This document shows positions 23,708 to 31,663 of a stretch of 53,715 nucleotides of DNA, piece after piece. The DNA lies in NCBI GenBank assembly GCA_002155895.1, contig MUMD01000005.1, forward strand, positions 240 to 53,954, given 5' to 3'. The translations under genes and the position numbers were made by a program. The stretch comes from Streptomyces rochei. Its GTDB lineage: Bacteria > Actinomycetota > Actinomycetes > Streptomycetales > Streptomycetaceae. The notes beneath the pieces were generated by a model. That model was not told where the DNA came from, did no database searches, and was given only the letters and a program-made list of their open reading frames with translations. Position 1 is the stretch's first letter, and every line of letters starts with the position of its first letter.

Positions 23708-25114
23708 GTGTACCGCCGTCTGCTCACCGCGCTCGTCTGCGCCGTCCTGCTGTCCACCGGAACCGCCCACGGGCAGCCGGCCGTCGGCGACCGAGCGGCC
23801 CAAGCGCCCGGCATACCCCGGCTCACGGACGACCGGGGACGCGTGCTGACCCTGCGCGGCTGGAACGTCGAGGACAAGGCGCACCGCGGCGAGGCCGCAC
23901 TGTCCGCGATCGGCGAGCGCCACTTCCGTGACCTGAGGTCCCAGGGCTTCAACTTCGCCCGGCTCCTCGTCTTCTGGGACGATCTCGAACCCCGGCGGGG
24001 CCACTACAGCCGGCCGTACCTCCGCAAGATCGAACGCATCCTCGACTGGGCGCACAAGCACCGTGTCCACGTCCTGATCGACGCGCACCAGGACGTCTTC
24101 GGGCCCGCGTTCGGTCACCGGGGCATCCCCGAGTGGGCCACCAGGACCGACGGACTGCCGTTCACCCCGCACCCCGACGACTGGTTCGCCGAGTACTTCG
24201 AACCGGCCGTGCAGCGGGCGTTCACCCACCTCTACGAGGACCCCGACCTGCGGCGCGCCCAGGCGGACATGTGGCGGGTGCTGGCCGACCGCCTCGGGGA
24301 CCACCCGGCCGTCCTCGGCTACGACCTGATCAACGAGCCCATGGGGGAGATCGCGCCGGGCGAGGACCTGCCCACGGCCGCCCGCCGCATCGAGCGCGCA
24401 CAGCTCACGCCCCTCTACAACCGCCTGGCCGACGCGGTCCGTTCCGTGGACGACGACTCCTGGATCTTCTTCGAACCGACCCCCATCGTGGGTGAGGGCG
24501 TCCCCACCGGCCTCGGCCGGATCGACGACCCGAAGGCGGTGTACGCGCCCCACTTCTACAACACGGCCATGGAGGCGGGTGCCGACTACGACCCTTCGGC
24601 CGGCTGGATCGAGGCGTACGAGGCCGCGGTGACCGCCTACCCGAGCCGCCACCGGGTCCCCGTCGTGGTGGGGGAGTGGGGCCCGCTCAACAACTCCCTG
24701 CCGCACATGGGCCGCTTCTACCGTGACGCCCTGACGTCCCTGAACCGCTACACCTCCGGGTGGGCGGGGTACGTCTGGTGCTACGGCGGCGGGTACTGCG
24801 CCGTGGACGCCGAGGGGCGCTTCCGGACCAACAAGGAGCAGACCGCGGCGCCGTACGCCCCGGCGGTCGCCGGGCGGATCACCGCCGAGGCGTACGAGCC
24901 GGACGGTGCCACGTACCGGCTGTCGTACCGGGCCGGGCACGGCGTCACCGAGGTCTCGCTGCCGCCCCGGCCGGGCGGCTGGCGCGTCGAGGCGGCCGGG
25001 GCCGCCCGCACCGGCTCCGGGCCGCTGCCGGAGGACCGCGCGGCGACCGTGCGGCTGGCCGCGCGTCCGGGCGCGCGTGTCACCGTCGTCGTCACCCCGC
25101 GTCCGCCGCGGTGA
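23708..25114 (+). CDS. secreted GH5 glycoside hydrolase, endoglycoceramidase-like
   Basis: 468 aa from GTG behind CCGGAGGT. Signal peptide about 1-27 (LLTALVCAVLLSTGTAHG). The TIM barrel has RGWNVEDKAHRG, GFNFARLLVFWDDLEP, IDAHQDVFG, YDLINEPMG with acid/base Glu210, and VVGEWGPLNN with nucleophile Glu323. WNVEDK, IDAHQD and NEPMG are typical of endoglycoceramidases, which release oligosaccharide from ceramide glycolipids, though related GH5 enzymes cleave steryl glucosides. The C-terminal 100 residues form a beta-sandwich with no binding-domain signature I know. It is divergent from the STAND-like gene, and the intergenic TTGAAC/TGTGCT could be a promoter. Confidence 0.9.
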   Translation: MYRRLLTALVCAVLLSTGTAHGQPAVGDRAAQAPGIPRLTDDRGRVLTLRGWNVEDKAHRGEAALSAIGERHFRDLRSQGFNFARLLVFWDDLEPRRGHYSRPYLRKIERILDWAHKHRVHVLIDAHQDVFGPAFGHRGIPEWATRTDGLPFTPHPDDWFAEYFEPAVQRAFTHLYEDPDLRRAQADMWRVLADRLGDHPAVLGYDLINEPMGEIAPGEDLPTAARRIERAQLTPLYNRLADAVRSVDDDSWIFFEPTPIVGEGVPTGLGRIDDPKAVYAPHFYNTAMEAGADYDPSAGWIEAYEAAVTAYPSRHRVPVVVGEWGPLNNSLPHMGRFYRDALTSLNRYTSGWAGYVWCYGGGYCAVDAEGRFRTNKEQTAAPYAPAVAGRITAEAYEPDGATYRLSYRAGHGVTEVSLPPRPGGWRVEAAGAARTGSGPLPEDRAATVRLAARPGARVTVVVTPRPPR

Positions 25115-25142
25115 TCCGGGGGGGCGACGAACGCCGTCGCCG

Positions 25143-25709
25143 TCACTCGGGAGACCGGGGTTCCTGGCGGCGGGCGGAGCGGCGGCGCAGCCACAGCGGC
25201 AGGGCGTACCACGCCAGGGCGAACCACACCATCACGCCGCCGACCAGCAGCTTCGCCATGAAGCCGGGAACGACCACGTGCAGGATGAGCAGGAGTGTGC
25301 AGCCGATGGTCACGGCCATCAGGAGCATGCCGCACATCATCAGGCGGTGGGCCACCTCCACCATCTCGTCCTTCATCCGCTGTCCCGACAGGAAGCGGTG
25401 GATGGAGACGGGGGCGATCAGGCAGGCGGTGGCCGTGGCGCCCGAGATCACGGTGACGACGTAGACGGCGTGGTCGAACGTGCCCAGGTCGTGGAAGAGG
25501 GGGGTGAAGGCGACGCTGAGCAGGAAGCCGAAGAGGATCTGCACCCCCGTCTGGGCGACCCGCGTCTCCTGCATCATCTCGTTCCAGCGGCGGTTGACCC
25601 GCTCACGCGGCGTCTCCGGCGCCTCGTCCTCCGGCGACTCGGCGTCGTGGCCCGCGCACGCGTCGCACCCGCCGGGCTTCGTCCCGGACCACTCGATCTG
25701 CGTCGTCAT
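25143..25709 (-). CDS. DUF6328 family membrane protein
   Basis: 188 aa. After a charged 35-residue N-tail comes the family signature RVNRRWNEMMQETRVAQTGVQILFGFLLSVAFTPLFHDL. Four likely membrane segments follow (about 54-72, 80-101, 122-146, 150-172). The C-terminus is basic. DUF6328 proteins are widespread in actinobacteria and of unknown function. The N-tail has a CDAC motif that might bind metal. It stands alone, converging on the GH5 gene by a 28-base gap between stops. Confidence 0.88.
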   Translation of the reverse strand: MTTQIEWSGTKPGGCDACAGHDAESPEDEAPETPRERVNRRWNEMMQETRVAQTGVQILFGFLLSVAFTPLFHDLGTFDHAVYVVTVISGATATACLIAPVSIHRFLSGQRMKDEMVEVAHRLMMCGMLLMAVTIGCTLLLILHVVVPGFMAKLLVGGVMVWFALAWYALPLWLRRRSARRQEPRSPE

Positions 25710-25813
25710 GCTCGTCTTTCCCCTCCCGTCGTGGACCGTTCATGTGCCCGTTGAATCCGTTCACATGCCGGGGACGGCCCTCGTCGGCTCCGCGACGGGA
25801 GGAGCGGCGCCCC

Positions 25814-26476
25814 TCAGGCCCCGGGCGCGGCCTCGCCGGCCGGACCGCTGTCCGCGGGGAAGTCCCCTTCCGGACCGAGCGGCCTGCCCTCCCACACGAG
25901 GGCCCGCCAGCCCCGGTCGGGCGAGCCGGAGAGCACGACGACGCCGGTGTTGCCCAACGGGTGGTCGGCGGCGTACTCCACGTCGACGTTGTCCGCCCTG
26001 GCGGCCACCCACGTACGGATCATCGCGCCGTGGCTGACCATGGCCACCGTGTCCGCCCCCGTCCGGGCCGCCTCGGCGACCACGGCGTCGAAGCGGCCCA
26101 GGGCCTCCACCCCGTTCTCGCCGCCGGGCATCCGGCGGCCGGTGTCGCCGGCGGACCAGGCGAAGGCGGTGGACATGTAGACGGCCGCCGCGTCCTCGTC
26201 GCCGCGCATCTCCAGATCCCCGGCGGCCACCTCCCTGAGCCCGTCCCGGACACGGACCTCCAGCCCCGTCGCGGCCGCCAGCGGGGCGGCGGTCAGCTGG
26301 GTCCGCACCAGCGTGGAGGCGAACAGCGCGCCGATCCGCTCCGTCGCCAGTGCCTCGGGCAGCGCGGCGGCCTGCTCCTGTCCCAGAGGCGTCAGACCCG
26401 GCCCCGGCGCGCCGGTGTCCAGCAGATGCTTGAGATTGGACGGTGTCTGGCCATGACGTACGAGCAGCAGACGCAT
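25814..26476 (-). CDS. histidine phosphatase family protein
   Basis: 220 aa. LVRHGQT places the phospho-accepting His8; the second catalytic region VSHGAMIRTW gives His149, with Glu82 (REVAAGDLEM) as likely acid. Length and layout fit the phosphoglycerate-mutase-like branch-1 phosphatases, whose substrates range from sugar phosphates to nucleotides. It cannot be resolved which. It ends about 105 bases from the DUF6328 start on the same strand, and no operon is evident. Confidence 0.92.
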   Translation of the reverse strand: MRLLLVRHGQTPSNLKHLLDTGAPGPGLTPLGQEQAAALPEALATERIGALFASTLVRTQLTAAPLAAATGLEVRVRDGLREVAAGDLEMRGDEDAAAVYMSTAFAWSAGDTGRRMPGGENGVEALGRFDAVVAEAARTGADTVAMVSHGAMIRTWVAARADNVDVEYAADHPLGNTGVVVLSGSPDRGWRALVWEGRPLGPEGDFPADSGPAGEAAPGA

Positions 26477-26618
26477 GCGGGACTACCTCCACAGAGCGGA
26501 AAACTCCCTCCACTCTGCCACCGGCGCCGTCGGTTCCGGAAAAGACGCGGGTCCCGGACGGCCGGTGCCCGACACCGTCGGGTGCCGCGGCGCCCACCGT
26601 CCGGGCCCGTCCGGGGGA

Positions 26619-27353
26619 TCAGATGCCGCAGGTGGGAGCCGACCAGTACGGCGACGGGTCGAAGGCCACGTGGGTGTGGTCGTTGTGGCCGGGGTAGCCC
26701 GGGCCGAGGATCTCGGAGAAGCCGTGCGTGCGGGACTGCTGGGCCAGGCGGCACAGGGACGGCGAGCCCACCAGATCGGCCGCGTCGCCGTAGAGGTGGC
26801 GGCTGGTGGCGGAGCCGCCGACCGCGTTGTTGCACGCGTAGGACCGGAAGCCGCTGGAGACGGTGATGGGGACGTCGCCGAGGGCGTGCCGCATCGCCTC
26901 CAGCTTCCACATGGTCTTGAGCGCGTTCGACTTGGCGGTGGCCGCGGAGACGGCGCCGCCGGACCAGTCCGAGTTGCACTTGTTGAGTTCGGCGTAGGTG
27001 AAGTGGACGGGCGTGCAGTCGGCGTCCTGGAGGGCGTAGATCTTGCTGAAGGTCGCCGGGCCGGCGACCCCGTCCGCGCTCAGCCCATAGGCGGCCTGGA
27101 ACTTCTTGACCGCGGCGGCGGTCCGCGCGCCGTACTGGCCGTCGTAGGAGAGCCGTTCACCGGACGTCACCCAGCCGGCGACCCGGATCTGCAGCTGGGT
27201 CACGTCGCTGCCCGAGGATCCCTGGGACAGGGTGCGGTTCCAGGTGTAGCAGGAGTCGGCGTGCGCCGTGCCGGCGGTGGCACCCACACCGACCACCGCG
27301 CCAGCCATGAGCATGACAAATGAGAGAAGCAGACGTGAGACGCGTCTGAACAT
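26619..27353 (-). CDS. secreted zinc D-Ala-D-Ala carboxypeptidase (M15) with peptidoglycan-binding domain
   Basis: 244 aa with a GGGAGG ribosome binding site. Signal peptide about 1-32 (LLLSFVMLMAGAVVGVGATAGTAHA). Residues about 45-110 are a PG_binding_1 domain (SGSDVTQLQIRVAGW, DGVAGPATF). The C-terminal M15 peptidase has SRHLYGDAADL (His186, Asp193) and HNDHTHVAF (His228), spacing as in the zinc ligands of the Streptomyces albus G enzyme. Six cysteines suggest disulphides. It trims the terminal D-Ala of peptidoglycan stem peptides outside the cell. It sits 65 bases from the phosphatase gene on the same strand. Confidence 0.93.
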   Translation of the reverse strand: MFRRVSRLLLSFVMLMAGAVVGVGATAGTAHADSCYTWNRTLSQGSSGSDVTQLQIRVAGWVTSGERLSYDGQYGARTAAAVKKFQAAYGLSADGVAGPATFSKIYALQDADCTPVHFTYAELNKCNSDWSGGAVSAATAKSNALKTMWKLEAMRHALGDVPITVSSGFRSYACNNAVGGSATSRHLYGDAADLVGSPSLCRLAQQSRTHGFSEILGPGYPGHNDHTHVAFDPSPYWSAPTCGI

Positions 27354-27418
27354 CCCGGCCTCCCGACCGTCGAGTCGACAACAACCGAAGCCCAGCGTGC
27401 GGGAGCGGGCTACGCGCG

Positions 27419-29164
27419 TCAATGGCGCCGGGCACCGCCGGGCGGCTCCACCCGGCGCAGGGCCAGGAGCGTGGCGTCGTCCGCACGGTGCGGGCCGTCC
27501 AGGCGCGCGACCAGGTTCTCGGCGTAGGCGTGCAGCCCCTCCCGGTCCGTGCCGGGGTCCGAACTCCGCAAGGCGGACTCGGCGGCCTCCAGGAAGCGCC
27601 GGGTGTCCAGGTCCGGGTCGCTGTCCCGGCGCTCGGTGAGGCCGTCCGAGTACATGAGGACGATGTCGCCGATCCGCAACGAGGTCTCGGCTGCGGTGTA
27701 GCAGGTGCCGGGCAGCACACCGAGGGGGAGCCCCGGTCCGCCGTCGGGGAAGGGCAGGGACGTGGCGCGCCCGTCGCGGACCAGCGCCGGGCAGGGGTGC
27801 CCGGCGCACACCCAGCGCAGCAGCTGCCGCTCGGGGTGGTAGCTGGCGATGACGGCGGTGGCGGTGGACTCGATGCCGTCGGCGCAGGCCGTCTCGTTGA
27901 GCCAGTACGCCAGCTGCTCGACCGGCTGTTCCGTGTAGGCGAGCCCCGCCAGGGCGTAGCGCAGCTTGGCCATCAGGGTGACCGCGGAGAGCCCGTGTCC
28001 CCTGGCGTCGCCGAGCGCGATGAGGAGCCGGTCGTCGGGCAGTTTGCGGGCCTTGTACCAGTCGCCGCCCACGCCGGCCTCGCGTGCGTCCGGCCGGTAC
28101 ACGGCCGTGGCCTGGAGACCGTAGGCGGCCAGCTCGTCGTGGAAGTGCGGGAGCACCGCCTCCCGCAGGGCCTCCGCGACCTCCCGGATCGTCCTCGCCT
28201 GCCGGCGTTGGTGGAGGACTTCCCGCTCCGCGCGTCGCGCCGACTCACGGCGCCGCTGCTCGGCGGTGACGTCGGTGAGCACGGCGCGGACGCCCCAGAC
28301 CAGGCTGCCGGGAGCGATCCGCACGGGCTCGGCGGTCAACCGGGTGATCCGGTCGATCCTGGGCATGCGCAGGGTGCAGTCCGCGGTCCGCTTGCGCAGG
28401 ATGACGTCGTACAGCATCTGGTAGAAGCCGGGCAGGCTGTCGGCGGTGACGGCGTCCGCCACGTCGGACAGGGTCGGCAGTGGGGCGTCGTCCGCCAGTC
28501 CGAGGAGCTGGCGGAACCCGAGGGAGGGCTCCACACCGTCGTCCCCGAGGTTCCACTCCGCCCAGCACGTGCGCACCAGTCGCTGGGCGGCGGTGGCCAT
28601 GCGATGCAGGTTGCCCGGCTGCCAGTCGAGCAGCAGCTGGTCGCCGCAAGGGCTGACACGGACCTCGGCGACGAGCCGCACCGGACCCGGCGCATCGCCG
28701 GCCACCCACTCGACGGCCTCCGGGCCCTGGCTCGCGCGCTCACGGTACGCACGGTTGATCATCCCGGCGACCGGCGTCCGGCGCAGGGAGGGAAACCGCG
28801 CGTACAGCGACGCGGTCCCCCACCACCGGGAGAGCGCGCTTTCAGGGAGCCGCTCCGACACATAGGCGACGGCCGCCGCGTTGTGACTCGCGCAGAGGGC
28901 GTCGACGATCTCGCCGTCGTCGCCGAGGACGGGTGTCAGCAGCAGGGCCGGTACCGGAAGGGCGTCGAGGACCTGCTGCCCCGTCGGGGACACGGACGGG
29001 GACGCGACCGGTGCGGGGCAGGGCGCGTCGGGAGCCGCCTCGAGGTCGGGGCGGTGGTCGCGGGTGTAGGACCGGATGCGTCGGCGCTGGGCCTGCAGCA
29101 ACCCCTTGATCGCCCCCAACTCCAGGCGGGCACGTGCGTCGGGCACCGGGGGAAGATGGTCCAT
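27419..29164 (-). CDS. cytoplasmic SpoIIE-type phosphatase with PAS-like sensory region
   Basis: 581 aa from ATG (MDHLPPVPDARARLELGAIKGLLQAQRRRIRSYTRDH); a GTG further upstream is possible, and the GGAGG site is about 11 bases from the chosen ATG. No membrane segments. Two PAS-like stretches are likely (VLDALPVPALLLTPVLGDDGEIVDALCASHNAAA and WNLGDDGVEPSLGF to TAEPVRIAPGSLVWGVRAVLTDVT). A linker coiled coil follows, then the phosphatase: GVGGDWYKARKLPDDRLLIALGDARGHG and MYSDGLTERRD. It is the third SpoIIE-type phosphatase in this window. The output is presumably an anti-sigma pathway; the partner is not encoded here. Confidence 0.9.
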   Translation of the reverse strand: MDHLPPVPDARARLELGAIKGLLQAQRRRIRSYTRDHRPDLEAAPDAPCPAPVASPSVSPTGQQVLDALPVPALLLTPVLGDDGEIVDALCASHNAAAVAYVSERLPESALSRWWGTASLYARFPSLRRTPVAGMINRAYRERASQGPEAVEWVAGDAPGPVRLVAEVRVSPCGDQLLLDWQPGNLHRMATAAQRLVRTCWAEWNLGDDGVEPSLGFRQLLGLADDAPLPTLSDVADAVTADSLPGFYQMLYDVILRKRTADCTLRMPRIDRITRLTAEPVRIAPGSLVWGVRAVLTDVTAEQRRRESARRAEREVLHQRRQARTIREVAEALREAVLPHFHDELAAYGLQATAVYRPDAREAGVGGDWYKARKLPDDRLLIALGDARGHGLSAVTLMAKLRYALAGLAYTEQPVEQLAYWLNETACADGIESTATAVIASYHPERQLLRWVCAGHPCPALVRDGRATSLPFPDGGPGLPLGVLPGTCYTAAETSLRIGDIVLMYSDGLTERRDSDPDLDTRRFLEAAESALRSSDPGTDREGLHAYAENLVARLDGPHRADDATLLALRRVEPPGGARRH

Positions 29165-29721
29165 GGGGGCTCGGGCCTCCAGCGGCGCACAGCGGGAGCA
29201 GTGACGAACAGTCTCCGCCCCGCACCGGTGACCGGCCACCGCTGATGCGCCGTGCCGGGCAGCCCGCCCCGCACGAGGCGGTCGGGCTCGGCGACGGCTC
29301 CGGGGACAGGGGGGGACACGATCGGGCGGGCCCCTCGGTCAGCCGATCGGACGACACGGGGATCAGCCGCTCGGCCCGCCTTGTCCACCCGGTCCGTCGA
29401 GGCGGTGGGGGCGGTCCGGGGCGCAGGATCGATACCGATACCGATACCGGAGCCGGAGCCGGCGCCGGACGCCGCGCCAGTCGGCCGGCCGGCCGGTGGA
29501 CGAGCCCGCCTTCCCGGGCTGTACGGCGACCGGCCGGTCGCACCCCACCCCCTGGGAGACCGACCACGGACGAAGCACGTGAGGAAGGACGTCAGGAGGT
29601 GACGGAGCGCAGCCGCGCCGGTGTGAACACCCCGACCGAACCGTGCGGGCATCCGGTGGCCCGCCCCGGCGGCGGGCCACCGCCCCGGAACCGGACACCG
29701 TCACCCAGGAGGATGAACAGC
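29165..29721. other. 557-base divergent intergenic gap with a hexanucleotide repeat
   Basis: No convincing gene. It separates the phosphatase (minus) from the ankyrin gene (plus). GATACC occurs three times in tandem at 29432-29449, followed by two GGAGCC units. It must hold both promoters, but I cannot place -10/-35 boxes confidently. Open frames through it lack homology to anything I recognise. Confidence 0.5.
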
Positions 29722-30474
29722 ATGCCCCTGCCGCCCGCCGTCGAAGTCGCGGTCACCCGGATGCACGCGACCGGCGTCCGCCTCGCCACGGCGACCGCGG
29801 CCGGCCTGTCCAGGACCCGATCGACCCTGGCCGCACTGCCTCTGCCGGGGGCGTCCACGGCCACCAGGAGAGCCGCCATGAACCCACCCGACCGCGCCCT
29901 GCTCGAAGCGGCCGCCGCGGGCGACGCCGCCGCCGCACGGCTCGCCCTCGCCGCGGGCGCCCGCACCGAGGTCCGCGACCCGCACCGGCGGACACCGCTG
30001 CTGCTCGCCGCCCTCCACGACCACGTGGCCACCGCCGAGGTACTGGTCGCGGCGGGCGCCGACCCGAATGCCCAGGACGATCGGGACGACAGCCCGTGGC
30101 TGGTCACCGGAGTCACCGGCAGCGTCGCGATGATGCGGGCGCTGCTGCCCGCGCGGCCGGACCTGACGGTCACCAACCGCTTCGGCGGCACCTCGCTCAT
30201 CCCCGCCGCCGAACGCGGACACGTCGACTACGTCCGGGCGCTGCTGCGCGAGACCGACATCGACGTCGACCACGTCAACCGGCTGGGCTGGACCGCCCTG
30301 CTCGAAGCCGTGATCCTCGGCGACGCCGGCCGCGCCCACCAGGAGATCGTGGAACTGCTCCTCACCGCCGGCGCCACCGCGGACCTGCCCGACGCCGACG
30401 GCACCACCGCCCTGGAACACGCCGAGCGCCGCGGTCTCGAAGGGATCGCGGCGCTGCTGAGGGCAGTCCGTTGA
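29722..30474 (+). CDS. ankyrin repeat protein
   Basis: 250 aa from the ATG nine bases after AGGAGG. A second ATG at 29878, also with AGGAGAG before it, would give 198 aa and begins just at the ankyrin region. High third-position GC between the two supports the longer form, but both could be used. From MNPPDRALLEAAAAGD there are five or six ankyrin units (RRTPLLLAALHDHVATAEVLVAAGADPN, GGTSLIPAAERGHVDYVRALLRE, GWTALLEAVILGD, GTTALEHAERRG). No export signal. Its stop overlaps the start of the propeller lipoprotein gene (TTGA), so the two are coupled. Confidence 0.88.
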   Translation: MPLPPAVEVAVTRMHATGVRLATATAAGLSRTRSTLAALPLPGASTATRRAAMNPPDRALLEAAAAGDAAAARLALAAGARTEVRDPHRRTPLLLAALHDHVATAEVLVAAGADPNAQDDRDDSPWLVTGVTGSVAMMRALLPARPDLTVTNRFGGTSLIPAAERGHVDYVRALLRETDIDVDHVNRLGWTALLEAVILGDAGRAHQEIVELLLTAGATADLPDADGTTALEHAERRGLEGIAALLRAVR

Positions 30475-31655
30475 GGCGCCCCACGGCACGGGGCCGGACC
30501 ACGAGGGGGCGCGTCGTCCGCGGCGCCGCCCTGGGGCTCGCCTCCGTCGCACTGGTCGCCGGCTGCACCACCGCCGGCACCCGGGACGGAACGGCCGCCG
30601 GGGCGAGCGGCGGCGCCGCACCCGCCTCGCCCGCTCCCGAAGCGCCCCGCCCCGAACCGTCCGGCAGGACCCCCGACGGCACCCTGCTGGTCGCCGACTT
30701 CGGGGCCGACACCGTCACGTTCGTCGACCCCGACGCGGGACCGGTCGACTCGGTGGAGGTCGGCGAGGCACCCTACGGCCTCGTCGTGGGCGAGGACGGC
30801 CGCGCCTGGGTCGCCACCGCGGAGGGCGTCGCCGTCGTCGACACCCACCGCCGCGAACGCCTCGACCTCGTCCCGTACGAGACGGCGGGCCTCGGCCCGG
30901 TCACCGGCGGCGAGTACCGGGGCGGCGGCATGGGCATCGCCCTCGCCCCCGACGGCCGGCACGTGTACGTCGGGGTCAACGTGCCCTCCGGCAACGGGAC
31001 CCTGGAGATCATCGACACCGGGACCCGCGAGGTCACCGCCACGACCGCCGTGGGCCGCCGCCCCTTCGACGTGGACGTCTCGCGGGACGGCCGCGAGGTC
31101 TACGCGACCGGCCACGACTCCTTCGACGTCACCGTCGTCGACACGCGCACCCAGGACACCCGCCGTATCGAGGTCGCGCCGTACGGGACCGAGGGCGGTC
31201 TCGGCTCGTGGCTGAAACCGCACTACGCGGCCGTCCGGCCCTCGGACGGCAGGCTGCTGCTGCCGTTCGAGGGGGAGAGGCTCGTCGTGCTCGACCCGGA
31301 GACCGGCCGGTCGGCCGTCGAGCGGATGACGGCCGACACCCACCAGCACGGCGTCACCGCCACCCCCGACGGCACCCTGCTGGTCGTCGGCACCGGCCCG
31401 ATCGACCCCTCCGAGGACGCGGGGCCGTCGCTGACCGTCCGTACGAAGGACGGGCAGGAGAGGGTGATCCCGCTGGACGGGCCGCACGAGGACGTCGCCG
31501 TCTCCGCGGACGGGCGCACCGCCTATGTCACCGGCGGCTTCACGCGTGACGGCTACTGGAACGGCATCAGCGTCGTGGACCTCGCCACCGGTGACACCCG
31601 GCGGCTCCCCGCCGGGGAACGGCCGCTGGGCGTCGCCGTGCTCCGCTCGCCGTAG
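30471..31655 (+). CDS. YVTN-type beta-propeller lipoprotein, TTG start
   Basis: 394 aa. The start is a TTG overlapping the ankyrin stop, with GAGGG seven bases upstream. A lipoprotein signal ends in LVAGC (about residues 22-29), so the protein is probably anchored outside the membrane. After a Pro/Ala-rich linker the propeller repeats follow: DGTLLVADFGADTVTFVDPDAG, VGEAPYGLVVGEDGRAWVAT, GRRPFDVDVSRDGREVYATGHDSFDVTVVD, and others. Such YncE-like propellers are binding scaffolds or surface proteins of unknown ligand. Coupling to a cytoplasmic ankyrin protein is unusual. Confident fold. Confidence 0.88.
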   Translation: MRRPTARGRTTRGRVVRGAALGLASVALVAGCTTAGTRDGTAAGASGGAAPASPAPEAPRPEPSGRTPDGTLLVADFGADTVTFVDPDAGPVDSVEVGEAPYGLVVGEDGRAWVATAEGVAVVDTHRRERLDLVPYETAGLGPVTGGEYRGGGMGIALAPDGRHVYVGVNVPSGNGTLEIIDTGTREVTATTAVGRRPFDVDVSRDGREVYATGHDSFDVTVVDTRTQDTRRIEVAPYGTEGGLGSWLKPHYAAVRPSDGRLLLPFEGERLVVLDPETGRSAVERMTADTHQHGVTATPDGTLLVVGTGPIDPSEDAGPSLTVRTKDGQERVIPLDGPHEDVAVSADGRTAYVTGGFTRDGYWNGISVVDLATGDTRRLPAGERPLGVAVLRSP

Positions 31656-31663
31656 CGCGTTCG

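Noticed and set aside
29242-29721. A possible gene in the gap upstream of the ankyrin protein
   Set aside because: Open frames are short, repetitive or of low complexity, and none has a convincing start or motif.
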